From NCBI GenBank assembly GCA_030272155.1, contig CP126200.1, positions 1,612,001 to 1,676,000 of the forward strand: DNA of 64,000 nucleotides, read 5' to 3'. The DNA is from Tetradesmus obliquus. Lineage: Eukaryota; Chlorophyta; Chlorophyceae; Sphaeropleales; Scenedesmaceae. Below, in pieces: positions 12,001 through 23,993 of the stretch. The notes below the pieces were generated by a model. The model saw only the letters and a list, made by a program, of their open reading frames with translations, had not been told where the DNA came from and did not search any database. Every line of letters starts with the position of its first letter. Position 1 is the stretch's first letter. The position numbers and the translations under genes are program-made.

Positions 12001-14826
12001 GTGATTGAAAGAAACACAGCCACCAGCAACAAACAAACCAAAGCAACGGTGCTTACATGCAGATGCTGGCTGGTCAGTCGCAGCAGCAAACCATACAACA
12101 GCAGCAGCACCACCACCAACAGCACCACCAGCAGCAGCAGCAGCAGCTAGCTGCACAGCCTCAATCCACCTGAACTGCTTCATCCGCAGCAGCCAACTCT
12201 TCTCCCACCAGCATCTCAGATCAGGGATTTTCTTCGTGCACAGCTCCTTGCGGCCTGCAGGACAAAGCAGCAACGAGGTAGCTGTTGGGGATGTAGGCAC
12301 CCAGAACGGTGTCTGTTGTGCTCTGCTGTGTGCAGTCAAGGTGCTGCAGGCATGAGAAGATGCAGCTTAGAAAAAAAACCATGGGAACAGCACTGCTGCT
12401 ACCAACCATGGCAGCCAGGTGCTGTGGTTGTTGCTGCAGGCCTCTCGAGCGTCACAGTCACTGGCTGTCACTTACTGATCAGAGTGCAGCCCAGCGCTTG
12501 AAAGGCTGCCTTGAGGTGGGGGTCCTCGATGTGCGAGGGGCACCCACGTATCGCCAGGAACTTGATCAGGTGCTCCATGGCCTGGGTGCGGTTGACAGCA
12601 GGTGCAAAGTACTGGGCAATTCCCGCCTTGTCGCTGTTGCTGTCACTGCTGCTGCTGCTCTTGCCCCCTGCACTGCTGGCACTGCTGGCACTGCTGCCGC
12701 TGCCCTTCTTCAGGAACGCCTTGCAGTTGCCTTCCTTATCGAAGTGGCTGCTGTGTATGTTGGAGATATTGGATGGCATGAGCTCAGCCAGACACACTGT
12801 GCAGCACAGCGCCACCTTCACGCCTTGGCTGGGCTGCTTCTTGTCAATATGTACCAGCTTGGGCTCCAGCAGTGCCCAGCATGGCAGCCTGCCGTTCGTT
12901 TTAGCGTCACGCAGCTCATCTAAGCCAGCCTCCGGAGTGAGGCGCTTGCCCAGCACGTTCTGCTGGCCGTTTTCATCAAGCGGGGTCTTGAGGGGCTTTG
13001 GTGGCTGTAGTGCCATGATGATGATAGAGATGAGCAGCGAGTCATGAGCGCTCAGCAATGGTAATTTGTATCAATGCAAAGCTTTCATGCAGTAGATTCG
13101 AGATCAGCGCCGCGGTATTGATAGTGTTACACAGACGCCGCTTGCGATTCCGTAAGTGTGGCGTATGTGCTACATACGTATGTCGAAGCGTATGCCGTAT
13201 GCGAAAGCGTATATATACGGCCTTTTTGAAAGCACATACGTATATATACGTATATATACGGCGTATGTGAAACATACGTATATATACGCACATACGGATC
13301 TGCCCATCCCTACATATGCATTATACAACTGACAAGCCTGGCCCGTCACTTCCAAGCTGCCTGCTGATATTTTTGGTACTTATGTCACGTTACAACCAGA
13401 AAAACACACATCACACATGCAACAGAGCAGCAAAACTTACCATCAAAAAGTAACAAGTTACGCCCACCTGTTACTGACGTGGCCTCCAGTATGTCACCTC
13501 CCCGCACCAGCAGCCCCTTCCTTGTACCAGCAGCAGCACACAGGCCTGCCACACATATGCACAAGACGACGCTGACAACAAAAGGAAAACAGCACCGATA
13601 ACACACAAATTAACATTTTACACCCACCTGTGACGTGGCTTCCAGTATGTCGCCGCCCCGCACCAGCAGCCCCTTCCTTGCACCAGCAGCAGTGCCAACC
13701 AGCACAGCAGTAGGAGTGGCCAGACCCAATGCACACGGGCAAGCCACCACCAGCACATTGCATGCCAGCTGCAGCCCCAGCAGCACCGCTGCTGCCCCCG
13801 GCACAGCAGCAGCAAGCGCGCCAGCGCCGCCGCCGGCAGCAGCAGCAGCAGCAGCAGCAGCAGCGCCCGTCGCTGCTGCGCCTGCAGCAGGAGGGCAGCA
13901 GCATGCACCGGCGGCAGCGGCGCCGGCGGCGCCTGCTGCTGCTGCTGAGCCGCTTGCTGCACTCAGCACATGCGGAAACGCCTTTGCTCCGATCGTTGAC
14001 CAGAATCCGAACGTGGCAGCCGACAGCGCCATGACCCCGTATGCAAACTTGCCGGCGACAGTATCAGCCAGGCGCTGGATGGGTGCTGTGCGGGCCTGCG
14101 CTGATTCGACGAGGCGCACAATGTCTGCGATGACTGTGTCTTGGCCGGAGGCTTCGGCTGTCACTAACAGGCCGCCGTCGCAGTTGAGGGTGCCGGCGGT
14201 GACAGTGGAGCCTGTGGACACAGCAGCAACAAAGCGATAGAGGTGAATTTGAAATAATGGTTGTTGCAGTTACATTTGTGATTGATTGAGGGCTGTCCGG
14301 GGTTGAACATGCAGTTGCAGGAGCAAAAGGCTGCAGCAAGACCTAAAGATGGTTGCGCTGCTGTACCCCTGGCACGCTGCACTGAGAGCCAGGGCAGCAG
14401 CAGCAAACAACGCACTGAATACCAGCATCCATGGTTGTTATCTTGGTTGTTATCTTATCTTCTAGCAGCAGCGATGCATGATCTAGCTATACTGCCTCAC
14501 CTTGCGCCTTGACCAGGGGCAGTGGCTCCCCAGTCAGTGCTGACTCATCAACTGTACTGCGGCCAGACAGCACCGTACCGTCAACAGGCACCCTGTCCCC
14601 AGGCAGTACAAGCAGTACATCACCAGGGCCCACTGCATCTGCAGGTACTTCAACCCACTGGTAGCTGTCAACTGTACTGCCTGTACTGCCTGTACTGCTG
14701 CTGCTGGATGTACTGCCTGTACTGCCTTGGTCCTGCTGCTGCTGAGTTGGCGCCTTACTGCTGCTGCTGGTGGTGGTGGGTGCAGCGCCGTCCTGCTGCT
14801 GCAGGGACACTACCTCCTGTCCATTG

Positions 14827-14865
<39 letters not shown>

Positions 14866-17297
14866 TCTTTTTTGAGTGCCAGGCGAGCAGTCTGCGGCAT
14901 GAGGCCTTGCAGGGCTGCCATGTCTGATGAGGCCTGCAGCTTGGCACGCTCCTCCAGCGCACGGCCAACCAGCACAAAGCCTGCAGCAGCAGCAGCAGCA
15001 GCAGCAGGAGCAGCAGCAGCAGCAGATGGAGGTGGTTGGTATCCTGTTGAAGTGTTGCTCAGCTACACGCTGCATTGCATTTTTGCTGATGACGGAAGGG
15101 TGGCCTGTCTCAAGTTAAGTAACACGCATAACACACAACACAGTTGCCTTGCAAGCACTTGCCTTGGAACCACTTTCCCTGAAACCCTCACTTGACACTT
15201 GCTGCTGGCAGCTCTTCAGATATTAAAACAAAGCAAATGCCTGGTTAACCCAAAACGTATTCCAGCGCAGGCAGCAAAACAATCCATCACATTTTCAGCC
15301 TTTTAAAAATTCAAATCGAACTCCAACAGCTGCACTTTGCAGGGCTCACCTAGCAGCATCGCGGGCTCCTCAAAGAAGGTCTTCCAGCGCAGCGCTGGCA
15401 GCGCGCCAGCCACGCAGCTCATGGCAAAGGAGGCCCCAGCACCCAGCCCCACAAGGCTGTTCATATCAGGCCATTGCGCATGACCACACAAAGCACACAA
15501 CATTGGTCCCATCGACACCAACAGAACTTGCTTTCAGCATCACGTTCCCATCAGATTTAGCGCATTGCAGCACTTTGCAGCTCACCCAGCAGCATTGCTG
15601 GCTCCTCAAAGAACGTCTTCCAGCGCAGCGCAGGCACAACACAAACACATCACTTTTCAGGGAGGTACAACATCAAATGAGGGCTTAGCACCCAGCTGCT
15701 GCACTGAAGGTCTCACCTAGCAGCATCGCCGGCTCCTCAAAGAACGTCTTCCAGCGCAGCGCAGGCAGCGCGGCAGCCACGCAGCTCACGGCAAAGGAGG
15801 CCCCAGCACCCAGCCCCACAAGGCTGTTCATATCGGGCCGCCCCGCTGCCAGCGCCTGCGCGCCTGCGGTGATGATGTCGCGGCCGGGACCTGCAGGGCA
15901 CAGCGCAAGCAGTATGGCAGGCATTACGACACGCAGCAGTGGTGACATTGGCGCACGCCGAACGTGGCAACTGGATGTGCGCCACACACATATATGTTCC
16001 CAAAACTGCAGTTGACAATCACCAAGCAATGCAGCTGCAGACAGCGCGCCAGCCAGCGGTGAGCGCCATAGAACGCTAGATAAGAACAGTACCTCATAAA
16101 TCTGCGCCACAAACATACATGTTCCCGACAGCTGCGGCTGACACTCACCAAGCAATGCAGCTGCAGACAGCGCGCCAGCCAGCAGCGGGTGGTGCAACGC
16201 ATGCAGCCAGGCCGGTGCAGCAGGCCACACATGGCCCAGGTGCCCTAAACCACACAGCAGGCTTAAACCCCACGCAAACACCAGGTCGTGCGTGGTTTTC
16301 CGCAGCTTGTCCAGCTTCTGCTGGCGCTTGTGATTTAGGGCGGCCTCTGAAACCCAGCCCGAGCCGCGCCGCTCTCGCGCCGTGGACTTGAAGCCTGCAC
16401 GGCTCAGCACCTGCACAGCAGCACATTTTCAAATGTATATATGATGTTGAAATGTGATCATAATTACGTGACTGGCGGATTTAAATTGAAGCAGCTGCTG
16501 GCTGCCAAACCACTGGAATGTCCAGCAGTGCAGATGGCCTGGTGATTGCGTCACAGCACCTTGACAGACAGCAAAACCCTACATCAGATCCTTGCAGCAC
16601 CCTTGTACAGCACTGAGTGTGAAGCTCAGGCGCCTGGACTGCCACTTTTGCTGAGCAATGCAATTTGGTTCGTGATGTTTACAAGCAACCACCTTCTTGC
16701 AATCTTCATGCTGGCCCGGTATGCATCAGACACGTAATGAATACACTGGCAGGATGTTTAGGTTGCAGTGTTATGGCCCTTGGCCGCGTTCTCTAGGTTT
16801 GAAAATGTGGAGCGTTCCTCTAACACATTTCCTTTATGTTTTTTTCTTTTTTCATGTGTTTTGCCTTTTGTAAGGCATCTGCAGCGCTACTTTGCTGCAC
16901 TTGCGGGCCATTCTGCACAGCTTCAGCAAACGCTGGTGACTATGTCAACGAGATGACGCTTCATGGCTGCAAAGCTTCGCCTCGCCTCAACAAAACACAA
17001 CGGCTCCCTTACAGGTTTCTCTAACAGGTTTTCTAGAAAAACAAGAAAGGGCACACAAAGTCACCCTGCTCCTGTTGACGATGTGGTCAACGTGGCTGCT
17101 GAAAACGAGGACACCAGCTGCTGCGTTACAGTCAACAGGCGACACAACAATGGCAGCTGCAAGACAAGCAAGAAAGTCACACTACACAACAACCAGCTAC
17201 ACAACACCACTACACGCTGCTCTTCAGTTCTGCTAGCTCTATGCACTTGAGATGTTAACTTGCAGCTAAGCAAGGCGCCGCTTCAGCAGCTGCTGCA

Positions 17298-17332
<35 letters not shown>

Positions 17333-18796
17333 AGATTCTGCTGCTGCTCCTGCTGCTGCATGCCACCACGCTGCTTCACTCAGCCGGCTTTTTGCTGCGC
17401 TGTGACTTGAACCCGGCACTGGTGAGCACCTAATGCACAGCCGGGGTGTTGTGGTGGTGGCAACAGCAGGCAGCAGCAGCATGTTCTGGTTACTGTCTCT
17501 TCTCTTACATGGTCTGTAAATGTTTATGCCCTTTGCTGTGTCCTGCTTTTGAACTTTGCTGTATGCTGGTCATCCAGTATGTACGGCTGCAACGCTCACC
17601 TCCAAAACTCGTCAGAAGTGTTATAACGGCCCGGCCCAAAGCTCAGCATGCAGCTGCTTCAACCACACTGCCGCACACACCATGGACCCAAACGCCATTC
17701 AAAGTGTGTTACATAACAATATAAATAACAATATAACGCTTTCTCACCTTTGCCAGGTCAGCCGCCAGCTTGTCCAGGTCAGCGCCAGCAGCAAGCGTCA
17801 CGCGCACCAGCGCTGTCTCTGTGGCCAGGTTGACTGTTGCGTGCAGCACTGCGGGGTGCTCTTCCAGCAGCTTCTTCACATGCCCGACGCAGCCGCCACA
17901 CTTCATGCCTGTTGAGATGGAAAATGACATGACAATGTGACATGACACGATATACAAATGACAACAAAATGCCAGGGTGTGGTACATGCAAGCGAGAGAA
18001 ATGGTGTGCAGTAATGCTGGGTGCTCCTCCAGCAGTTTCTTGACATGCCCCACGCAGCCGCCACACTTCATGCCTTTTGAAAGACAGCAGCAAAGCGTGG
18101 CAAAGTCAGTGGAAAGTGGAAAAACGCATGTGGCAGCATACTTGAAGTGTTGGTCACAGCCAAGTGTGGCAATGCAGCAGTGAACATCAGAGGTTCTATG
18201 GCATACAAACAGTTGCTGCGTGTGCTCTCTGCTGCAGCTGTGCTCAAGTGCTACCATGCCCTGCTGCCTGTACTGCCAAACCCCTGCAGGAAACGCCCGC
18301 GTCAGCTACATCACTGTCAGTCCAGCCAACTGTCCTGCAAGCACACCAGCAGCTCCTCACCTCCCACATCCAGCAGGATTACTTCCTCCACTGCTGCGCT
18401 GGTGTCGCCCACAACAGCAACATCACACAGCGCGTTGCTGATGCTGCTGGGGCCTGGGCCTGCATGCCAGCCCTCCCCGCCCCCTCCAGCTCCCCAGCCA
18501 CTGCCACCTCCTCCGCCTGGGCCATTAGGGCCTGAACCTCCAGCGTATGCTAGCGAGCTAACGCCACCGCCAATGGCGAGCGAGGTTTTCGCATCAGCCC
18601 AGGGACCCTTGCCTGCTGCTGCAAAGTGCCTGAGTCCTGCTGAGGCACGACCCAGGCGTGACTGCCAATTGCTATGTTGGCTTTGTGCTATTACAGGTAT
18701 CAGGGTTCGCCCTGGACGCACGTTTGCTGCTGAGTGTGTTCGGGCGTGCGGGCATGTGCGGGCCGAGCAGAATGGCTGGATGGGCAGGGACGCCAT
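9036..18796 (-). CDS. PAA2: Plastid-type Cu(+)-transporting P1B-ATPase, 1202 aa
   Basis: Nine exons give 1203 in-phase codons: 18796-18361, 17908-17748, 16410-16149, 15890-15717, 14980-14501, 14211-13628, 11403-10564, 10326-10234 and 9614-9036. Order: a putative transit peptide and Gly-rich linker, one HMA metal-binding domain (GMKCGGC), membrane helices, the actuator domain ([11 protein letters not shown]), the CPC ion-transport motif ([14 protein letters not shown]), the phosphorylation site DKTGT, the nucleotide-domain THPVGKAL, the hinge [10 protein letters not shown], and a last helix with MGFSS. The run [20 protein letters not shown] and the LDVGGMKCGGC junction fit PAA2/HMA8, which pumps copper into the thylakoid lumen for plastocyanin; PAA1/HMA6 is the alternative. 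The N-domain carries a long Ser/Gln-rich insert. Several introns hold exon-junction copies, and the intron between the CPC and DKTGT exons contains a hAT transposon. Confidence 0.9.
9992..10170 (-). repeat. Two extra copies of an exon end plus donor (ATPase exon 8)
   Basis: The last 30-40 bases of exon 8 (ALVEALKAQ) followed by GTGAG recur with boundaries at 10129 and 9992. These lie 105 and 242 bp downstream of the true donor at 10234. Confidence 0.9.
11506..13320. mobile_element. hAT-superfamily DNA transposon with 8-bp target duplication
   Basis: The element spans 11514-13312 (1799 bp). Its terminal inverted repeats begin TAGGGATGGGCA and match at 22 of 23 bases (11514-11536 against the reverse complement of 13290-13312). 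Both ends are flanked by the identical 8-bp direct repeat CATATGCA (11506-11513 and 13313-13320), the target-site size typical of hAT. Sub-terminal regions are rich in TATACG palindromes, and there are copies of ACATACGTATATATACG near the right end. It sits in the ATPase intron between exons ending at 13628 and starting at 11403. The intact ends and perfect target duplication point to a fairly recent insertion. Confidence 0.92.
12170..13016 (-). CDS. Truncated hAT transposase: BED-finger N-terminal part
   Basis: Two joinable exons inside the hAT element: 13016-12476, with a GTAAGT donor, and 12254-12170, followed by a GTGGAT donor candidate. The protein has a BED-type zinc-finger pattern (CCTVC, then HSSH) and the hAT-like stretch [20 protein letters not shown]. 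An in-frame Met at 13058 would add 14 residues. There is too little room for the catalytic DDE core and dimerisation domain, so the copy is probably non-autonomous. A third exon may continue toward 12120 in Ala/Gly-rich sequence. Confidence 0.6.
13468..13545 (-). repeat. Extra copy of an exon end plus donor (ATPase exon 6)
   Basis: Copies [18 protein letters not shown] and the following GTGGGC donor context. The boundary at 13468 is 160 bp downstream of the true one at 13628. The hAT element lies just beyond. Confidence 0.88.
15350..15470 (-). repeat. Long copy of an exon end plus donor (ATPase exon 4)
   Basis: About 120 bases copying [16 protein letters not shown] through to AMLLG with the GTGAG donor at boundary 15350. 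It lacks the exon's first 50 bases and its acceptor, so it cannot replace the real exon 15890-15717 on its own. Confidence 0.9.
15586..15640 (-). repeat. Short copy of an exon end plus donor (ATPase exon 4)
   Basis: About 50 bases ([15 protein letters not shown]) with a GTGAGC donor. The boundary at 15586 is 131 bp downstream of the true donor and 236 bp upstream of the next copy. Confidence 0.88.
16023..16070 (-). repeat. Copy of an exon end plus donor (ATPase exon 3)
   Basis: Repeats [12 protein letters not shown] plus a GTGATT donor-like site. The boundary at 16023 is 126 bp downstream of the true donor at 16149. Confidence 0.85.
17375..17429 (-). repeat. Decayed copy of an exon start plus acceptor (ATPase exon 3)
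   Basis: A TTAG acceptor followed by a sequence encoding [10 protein letters not shown], against [10 protein letters not shown] at the true exon start (16410). It then hits a stop, so it is a non-functional remnant about 1 kb upstream of the real exon. Confidence 0.6.
17995..18073 (-). repeat. Second copy of the HMA exon start (metal-binding CxxC included)
   Basis: An AAAAG acceptor followed by [20 protein letters not shown], 165 bp upstream of the real exon at 17908. The homology stops after about 65 bases and no donor follows in phase. It is therefore a partial copy rather than a second HMA domain. Confidence 0.88.
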
Positions 18797-19363
18797 CTAT
18801 ATGCTTTCAATTGGCGTCGTACTGCCAATGGATCATTGAAGCAACTCCCGTTAGCTGTGCATGATGGTCTTGGATGGTAAGATGGGATTGTGTTTGTTTC
18901 AGCAGCCCCTCAGTCACAACCAAAGAAACTTGTAATGCAGCACCGATCGTGTCGAATGCGTGAATTGTTCAAGGATCTGAAACCGTCCCTAACAAGGCGC
19001 GCAGTGACATCTGACACTCCTCAAGCTCTGGACAATGAGGCCGTGCTGAGCTGCGGTAATTGTTTTTCCTGATTCCAAAAAACTCAAGTGACTGCCCCCC
19101 TTGGTGACCCGGCTGCTGCTGCTGCCATTGTAGTTGCTACCCACTGCTGTTGCTGCTGGCCCCGTCTACACAACAGCTCCAAACTTTCACTTGCACCACA
19201 TTCATTGACGTGCACATAGCCAGCTTCCGCTTCAACTTCTGCCACTCAGTGTACCAACTGCCCTGCAACATCTCAGCAAGCATCAGCCACCAGCCCCTGC
19301 AAGCATCAGCCACCAACACCAGCACATCAGTAACTGTTTCTCCACGGTCAACCTCCTGCAGCC
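18797..19363. promoter_or_regulatory. Divergent intergenic region between two gene starts
   Basis: A 567-bp region separating the minus-strand copper ATPase start (18796) from the plus-strand 151-aa gene start (19364). It should hold both 5' UTRs and promoters. I see no convincing TATA box and no repeated GTAC copper-response motif cluster. Shared control of the two genes is inference. Confidence 0.45.
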
Positions 19364-22300
19364 ATGGTGCAGCCAGACGCGGCAGAGATTCGCAAGATGC
19401 TGCAGGTGTTTGACCAGAGCAGCAGCTTATCCCCCAGCCAGGCGCTGCGCATGCTGAGGAGCATCACCCGCAGCATCGCAAAAGACCCGGAGGCATATGA
19501 CCTGCTGTGCGACCCAGGTGCGTGTTTAGGGGAAAATGTTCACTTCTGGTCATTTGCAGCGTAACTGTTGGATCTATTTGGCTGCAATAGGGGTTATGGA
19601 TAAGACCCTGAGGGTTGAAACCTGCTGGCAGACCCAAATGAGGCGCAACTGGGTGTCATATGACAGTTTTAGGCATGGTAAATGCATAACCGTTCACCTT
19701 CAAGCAATGCTGGTCCAGACGCCCCCCTGCCCGAAGGCTCCTGGCGCTCCAAGTGGGCTGTCCACGCAGGCACGTCTGTCCAGCATCATGGCATCATAGC
19801 ATCATGCGAAGTTCTCACCTGTAGGCGCAAATAAGGTTTACAGGGCAGCGGCAGCGTCAGATGACCAACGCCCGGGCAGGGCTGCCATCTGCACCGCACC
19901 CCCTTGAAGTAGTGCCAGGTAGACCGTGGTGTAGGTTCCAGTGATGACACTCGCAGGACACAAAACACAAAACAGAAGATGTTACGTATGTATGTTTGTT
20001 TGTTTGTTTGTTATGTTTGTTTGTTTGTTGGTTGGTTTGTTTGTTTAATGTGGTGTGTCCTTGCAGGCAGTCAAGTAGCAACGGCAGTGCAGGTATGTGT
20101 AACATTCGCAGAGGACGGGCAACACGGCTAGGTCTGACACGGGCACTCAGGTGTCTGGTGCTCCCCACGTCAAGCAATGTTACTCCAACGCCACGTTCAA
20201 ACCACTCTCAGGGAACAGCCACGGCAGGTGACACGGCAGGGGGCAGCGGCACCACCACAGTATGATAAGTGGGGTCCCACTCATCAGCACGTCCCCTGAT
20301 ACCCTCATCAGAGCCTGCTATGCAGATATATACATGCCGAATATCATGAAACATGCGCATGCATGGCGTGCGGAAGGTACCACGCAGATGCTTTCGCAAG
20401 TACCGTGCAACATGTGTGAAGCAACAGTTTGCATCATACCCGGATCGTCGCATGTGGTGAATGCACCTAGCCACCTCCAGAACAAAACATTTTTCGTGCA
20501 TGATGATGCGTAACATATGACATAGCCTGCCATGCAACATGTTATATGCATGCGAAGCGGTTTTGCAGGATGTAACATGTTGGAAACGTAACACATCGAA
20601 AGATGAGAAAGCCTGCAGCCGCCGTCTGTCAAAGAACACAGTATATGAGTATGCAAACCCTGGTTCGGTCGTTGGTGCATCAGGGTAAGGGGTTTCATCA
20701 GTTAGTACCCGCATATCAAGAGCAGCACATTTGTGCATGGTGCTGTCTTGCTTTTCCAGAGTCAAACACGTCGGATACAGGCCATGAGTCCTGCCACCCA
20801 GAACAGGTTGGGTGGTGTACAGCAGCCGTTCCACGTAACGATTGGGGCCAACCGTATTATCATCCGCAAAGCGTTTCAGCCAGCGAAACAGGTCCAACAA
20901 CATGGATGCAGCGTAGCGCAAGTAAGGAGTACCCGGCAAATCTGCAGCCTGTAACTCAGCTTCGGTTGTGCAAGCAAGCATGGTGTCAACTATGTCCCAC
21001 CTGGGGCCTTGGAACCGTGGTACAGCCGGTATGCGCCTACCCACGCGCAGTAGCGGTTTAAACTGCTGCAAGAATTCAAGCTCAAACGACAGCAAGTAAA
21101 GATTGGCGTAGTACACAGCAGGGTTAATGCCCATTGGATTACCTTTAATTTGGTGGTACACCGTATCTTCAAAACGTACATATGCATGCTGTAAAAGGGC
21201 TGACAAGGTTGTCGCCTCGGCTAGTGTCAGAAGATGGAAGCTGCCACGGGCACGATCGAACCCAGCTCTATCATTCTTCATGTGCCCTCTAGAAGAATGA
21301 CGGCCTGACTGGGGTGACCATACACCCAGAATGCATGATCCAGAGAAACATGCCATGCATGTGCCGAGCCATCTGCAAACACCTGCAGCACCATGGTGGA
21401 TGCAGTTGCAGTGGAGCCGTGTGATGCCGCTGACGCGTTCAGCGTTGGCAGATGTTTGGTCCATGCACGCGTGAGCAGATCAGCAATGCGCGCCAGCAAA
21501 TCAGCCCGATCAATGTTGGTAAACAGTCGTACTACATCCCAAGCCCGCCAACCGAGACCATGCACATACTCGTCAAAACACATGCATGACAAGTTAAAAC
21601 GTCGCAGGGCCTTCACGGTGCCCTCAGAGTTGGAGCACAGCCACGTACCGTCGGTGGCCCAGGTACGACCCATAAAGGACAAAGTTTCATGCCAGATGGT
21701 CAAGCAAAGGTAAAACCGCGCGGAATACCCTTGTAACAATCTTGGCCACGGGTATAAGTCCATTGCGGCCGTTGCAAGCCAAAAAAACGCATTTTGACAA
21801 GAGTTTTATGCATTTTCACAAGCAGCGATGCATACGGAAACCCCTGCAGCTGTGTCATCATGGCATCCCTGCTGGGGTATGCCCACTGTGCAACCTGAAA
21901 CGCTGGGGAGGACATGGCAGCAGTGACAGTGGCCTGTGCAGTTGGCACATTGCCAGCGGTTGCATAATACCCGCTGGTTTGCAAATCATCCAGCGTCTGC
22001 TGTCGATACAGCTGCCTGCCCATCAACACATACACACCAGGCATCTTATCCATGCGCGTGATAACAAAGTGCTGCTGATACTTGCGTATGTGGCCGTGAA
22101 TTGCATCCACAGACATTGGTGAAACTGTCACGGATGCACCATGCGGTGTGGAGTCCAAAAAAGAAAACACACGGCCATCGGCGAACCGTGCACTGTCCAG
22201 CTGCTGGTGCAACTGCTGTGTCACCAGTTGACCAAAAGCAGTGAAATCATGCTGGGATGCGTCAAATCGGCACAAGAACGATATTTTGTGCGCAAGTGCG

Positions 22301-23911
22301 CCACCATGCTGTTGACTGCTGCAGTACACTGTGCATTCAGGTCAGCACGGGTAGCACCGCTCATGTATACCTCTAACTGTGATGCAGGTCGGAACTTAAA
22401 ACCATACCGCCACACCCTCTGTACGTCTGCAGGACAGTCATGCAGAACTGCAGCATCAGTGGTGAGAACGTGGCCAGGGAAGTCCTGATGTTGAAATGCT
22501 CTGAACTGCGGCTGCATGCACACACACGTGCATGCAGCATTCTCATGAACAGTAGTGCGAGCCACCGTGCCATGATTGCATATGCTGAGCCCCAGCGGTC
22601 GGGGTTGCCTGAATGTAAACCGCCGAGGCAGAGTGTCATGCAGCGAGGCAGGCGGTTTTGCCAGTGCATTTGCCTGACGGTGTGATGTGCAAGCAAAAGA
22701 GATGTGCAAGCATCAGTGTTGCGCAAGCGTATAGCTGCATGCTGCTGTGCATAACATGCATGCCTGCATTGGACTGTGTGCTGCTGTGCGTCACAATTCT
22801 ACACACCGAGACCTTTCCTCTGCCCATCCCGCTGCCCCTGCAGCTGATGCGGAGGCGTGGCGCTCTGCTGTTGGCGAGTCGTACTGTGAGAACCAGGAGT
22901 TCAAACCTGCTCATCTTTGCTGTTACTTTTCATCCGCTTGCCCTGCAGCCGATGCGAAGGCGTGACGCTCTGCTGGCGGCGAGTCGTACTGTGAGAACCA
23001 GGAGTTCAAACCTGCTCATCTTTGCTGTTACTTTTCATCCGCTTGCCCTGCAGCCGATGCGGAGGCGTGGCGCTCTGCTGGTGGCGAGTCGTACTGTGAG
23101 ACCCAGGAGTTCAAACCTGCTCATCTTTGCTGTTACTTTTCATCCGCTGCCCCTGCAGCTGATGCGAAGGCGTGGCGCTCCGCGGGTGGCGAGTCGTACT
23201 GTGAGAACCAGGATTACAAATATGCTCATCTTTGCTGTTACTTTTCATCCGCTTGCCCTGCAGCCGATGCAGAGGCGTGGCGCTCTGCTGGCGGCGAGTT
23301 GTACTGTGAGAACCAGGAGTTCAAACCTGCTCATCTTTGCTGTTACTTTTCATCCGCTTGCCCTGCAGCCGATGCGGAGGCGTGGCGCTCTGCTGGTGGC
23401 GAGTCGTACTGTGAGACCCAGGAGTTCAAACCTGCTCATCTTTGCTGTTACTTTTCATCCGCTGCCCCTGCAGCTGATGCGAAGGCGTGGCGCTCCGCGG
23501 GTGGCGAGTCGTACTGTGAGAACCAGGATTACAAATATGCTCATCTTTGCTGTTACTTTTCATCCGCTTGCCCTGCAGCCGATGCAGAGGCGTGGCGCTC
23601 TGCTGGCGGCGAGTTGTACTGTGAGACCCAGGAGTTCAAACCTGCTCATCTTTGCTGTTACTTTTCATCCGCTGCCCCTGCAGCTGATGCGGAGGCGTGG
23701 CGCTCTGCTGGCGGCGAGTCGTACTGTGAGAACCAGGAGTTCACCTAACCTGCTCATGTTTGTTGTTACTTTTCATCCCGCTGCCCTGCAGCCGATGCGG
23801 AAGCGTGGCGCTCGGCTGGTGGCGAGTCGTACTGTGAGAACCAGGAGTTCACCAACCTGCTGGCTGCACGGTGGATGGAGGTGCTCAGTAGGCCAGGTGA
23901 GGACTGGCTGC

Positions 23912-23993
<82 letters not shown>

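Noticed and set aside
17995..18073. A second functional HMA domain in the copper ATPase
   Set aside because: The copy has an acceptor but loses homology after about 65 bases and has no donor in phase, so it cannot be a normal exon.
22844..23791. CRISPR-like repeat array
   Set aside because: Units are contiguous 105-bp tandem repeats with no variable spacers, contain a splice acceptor and exon sequence, and lie inside a nuclear intron.
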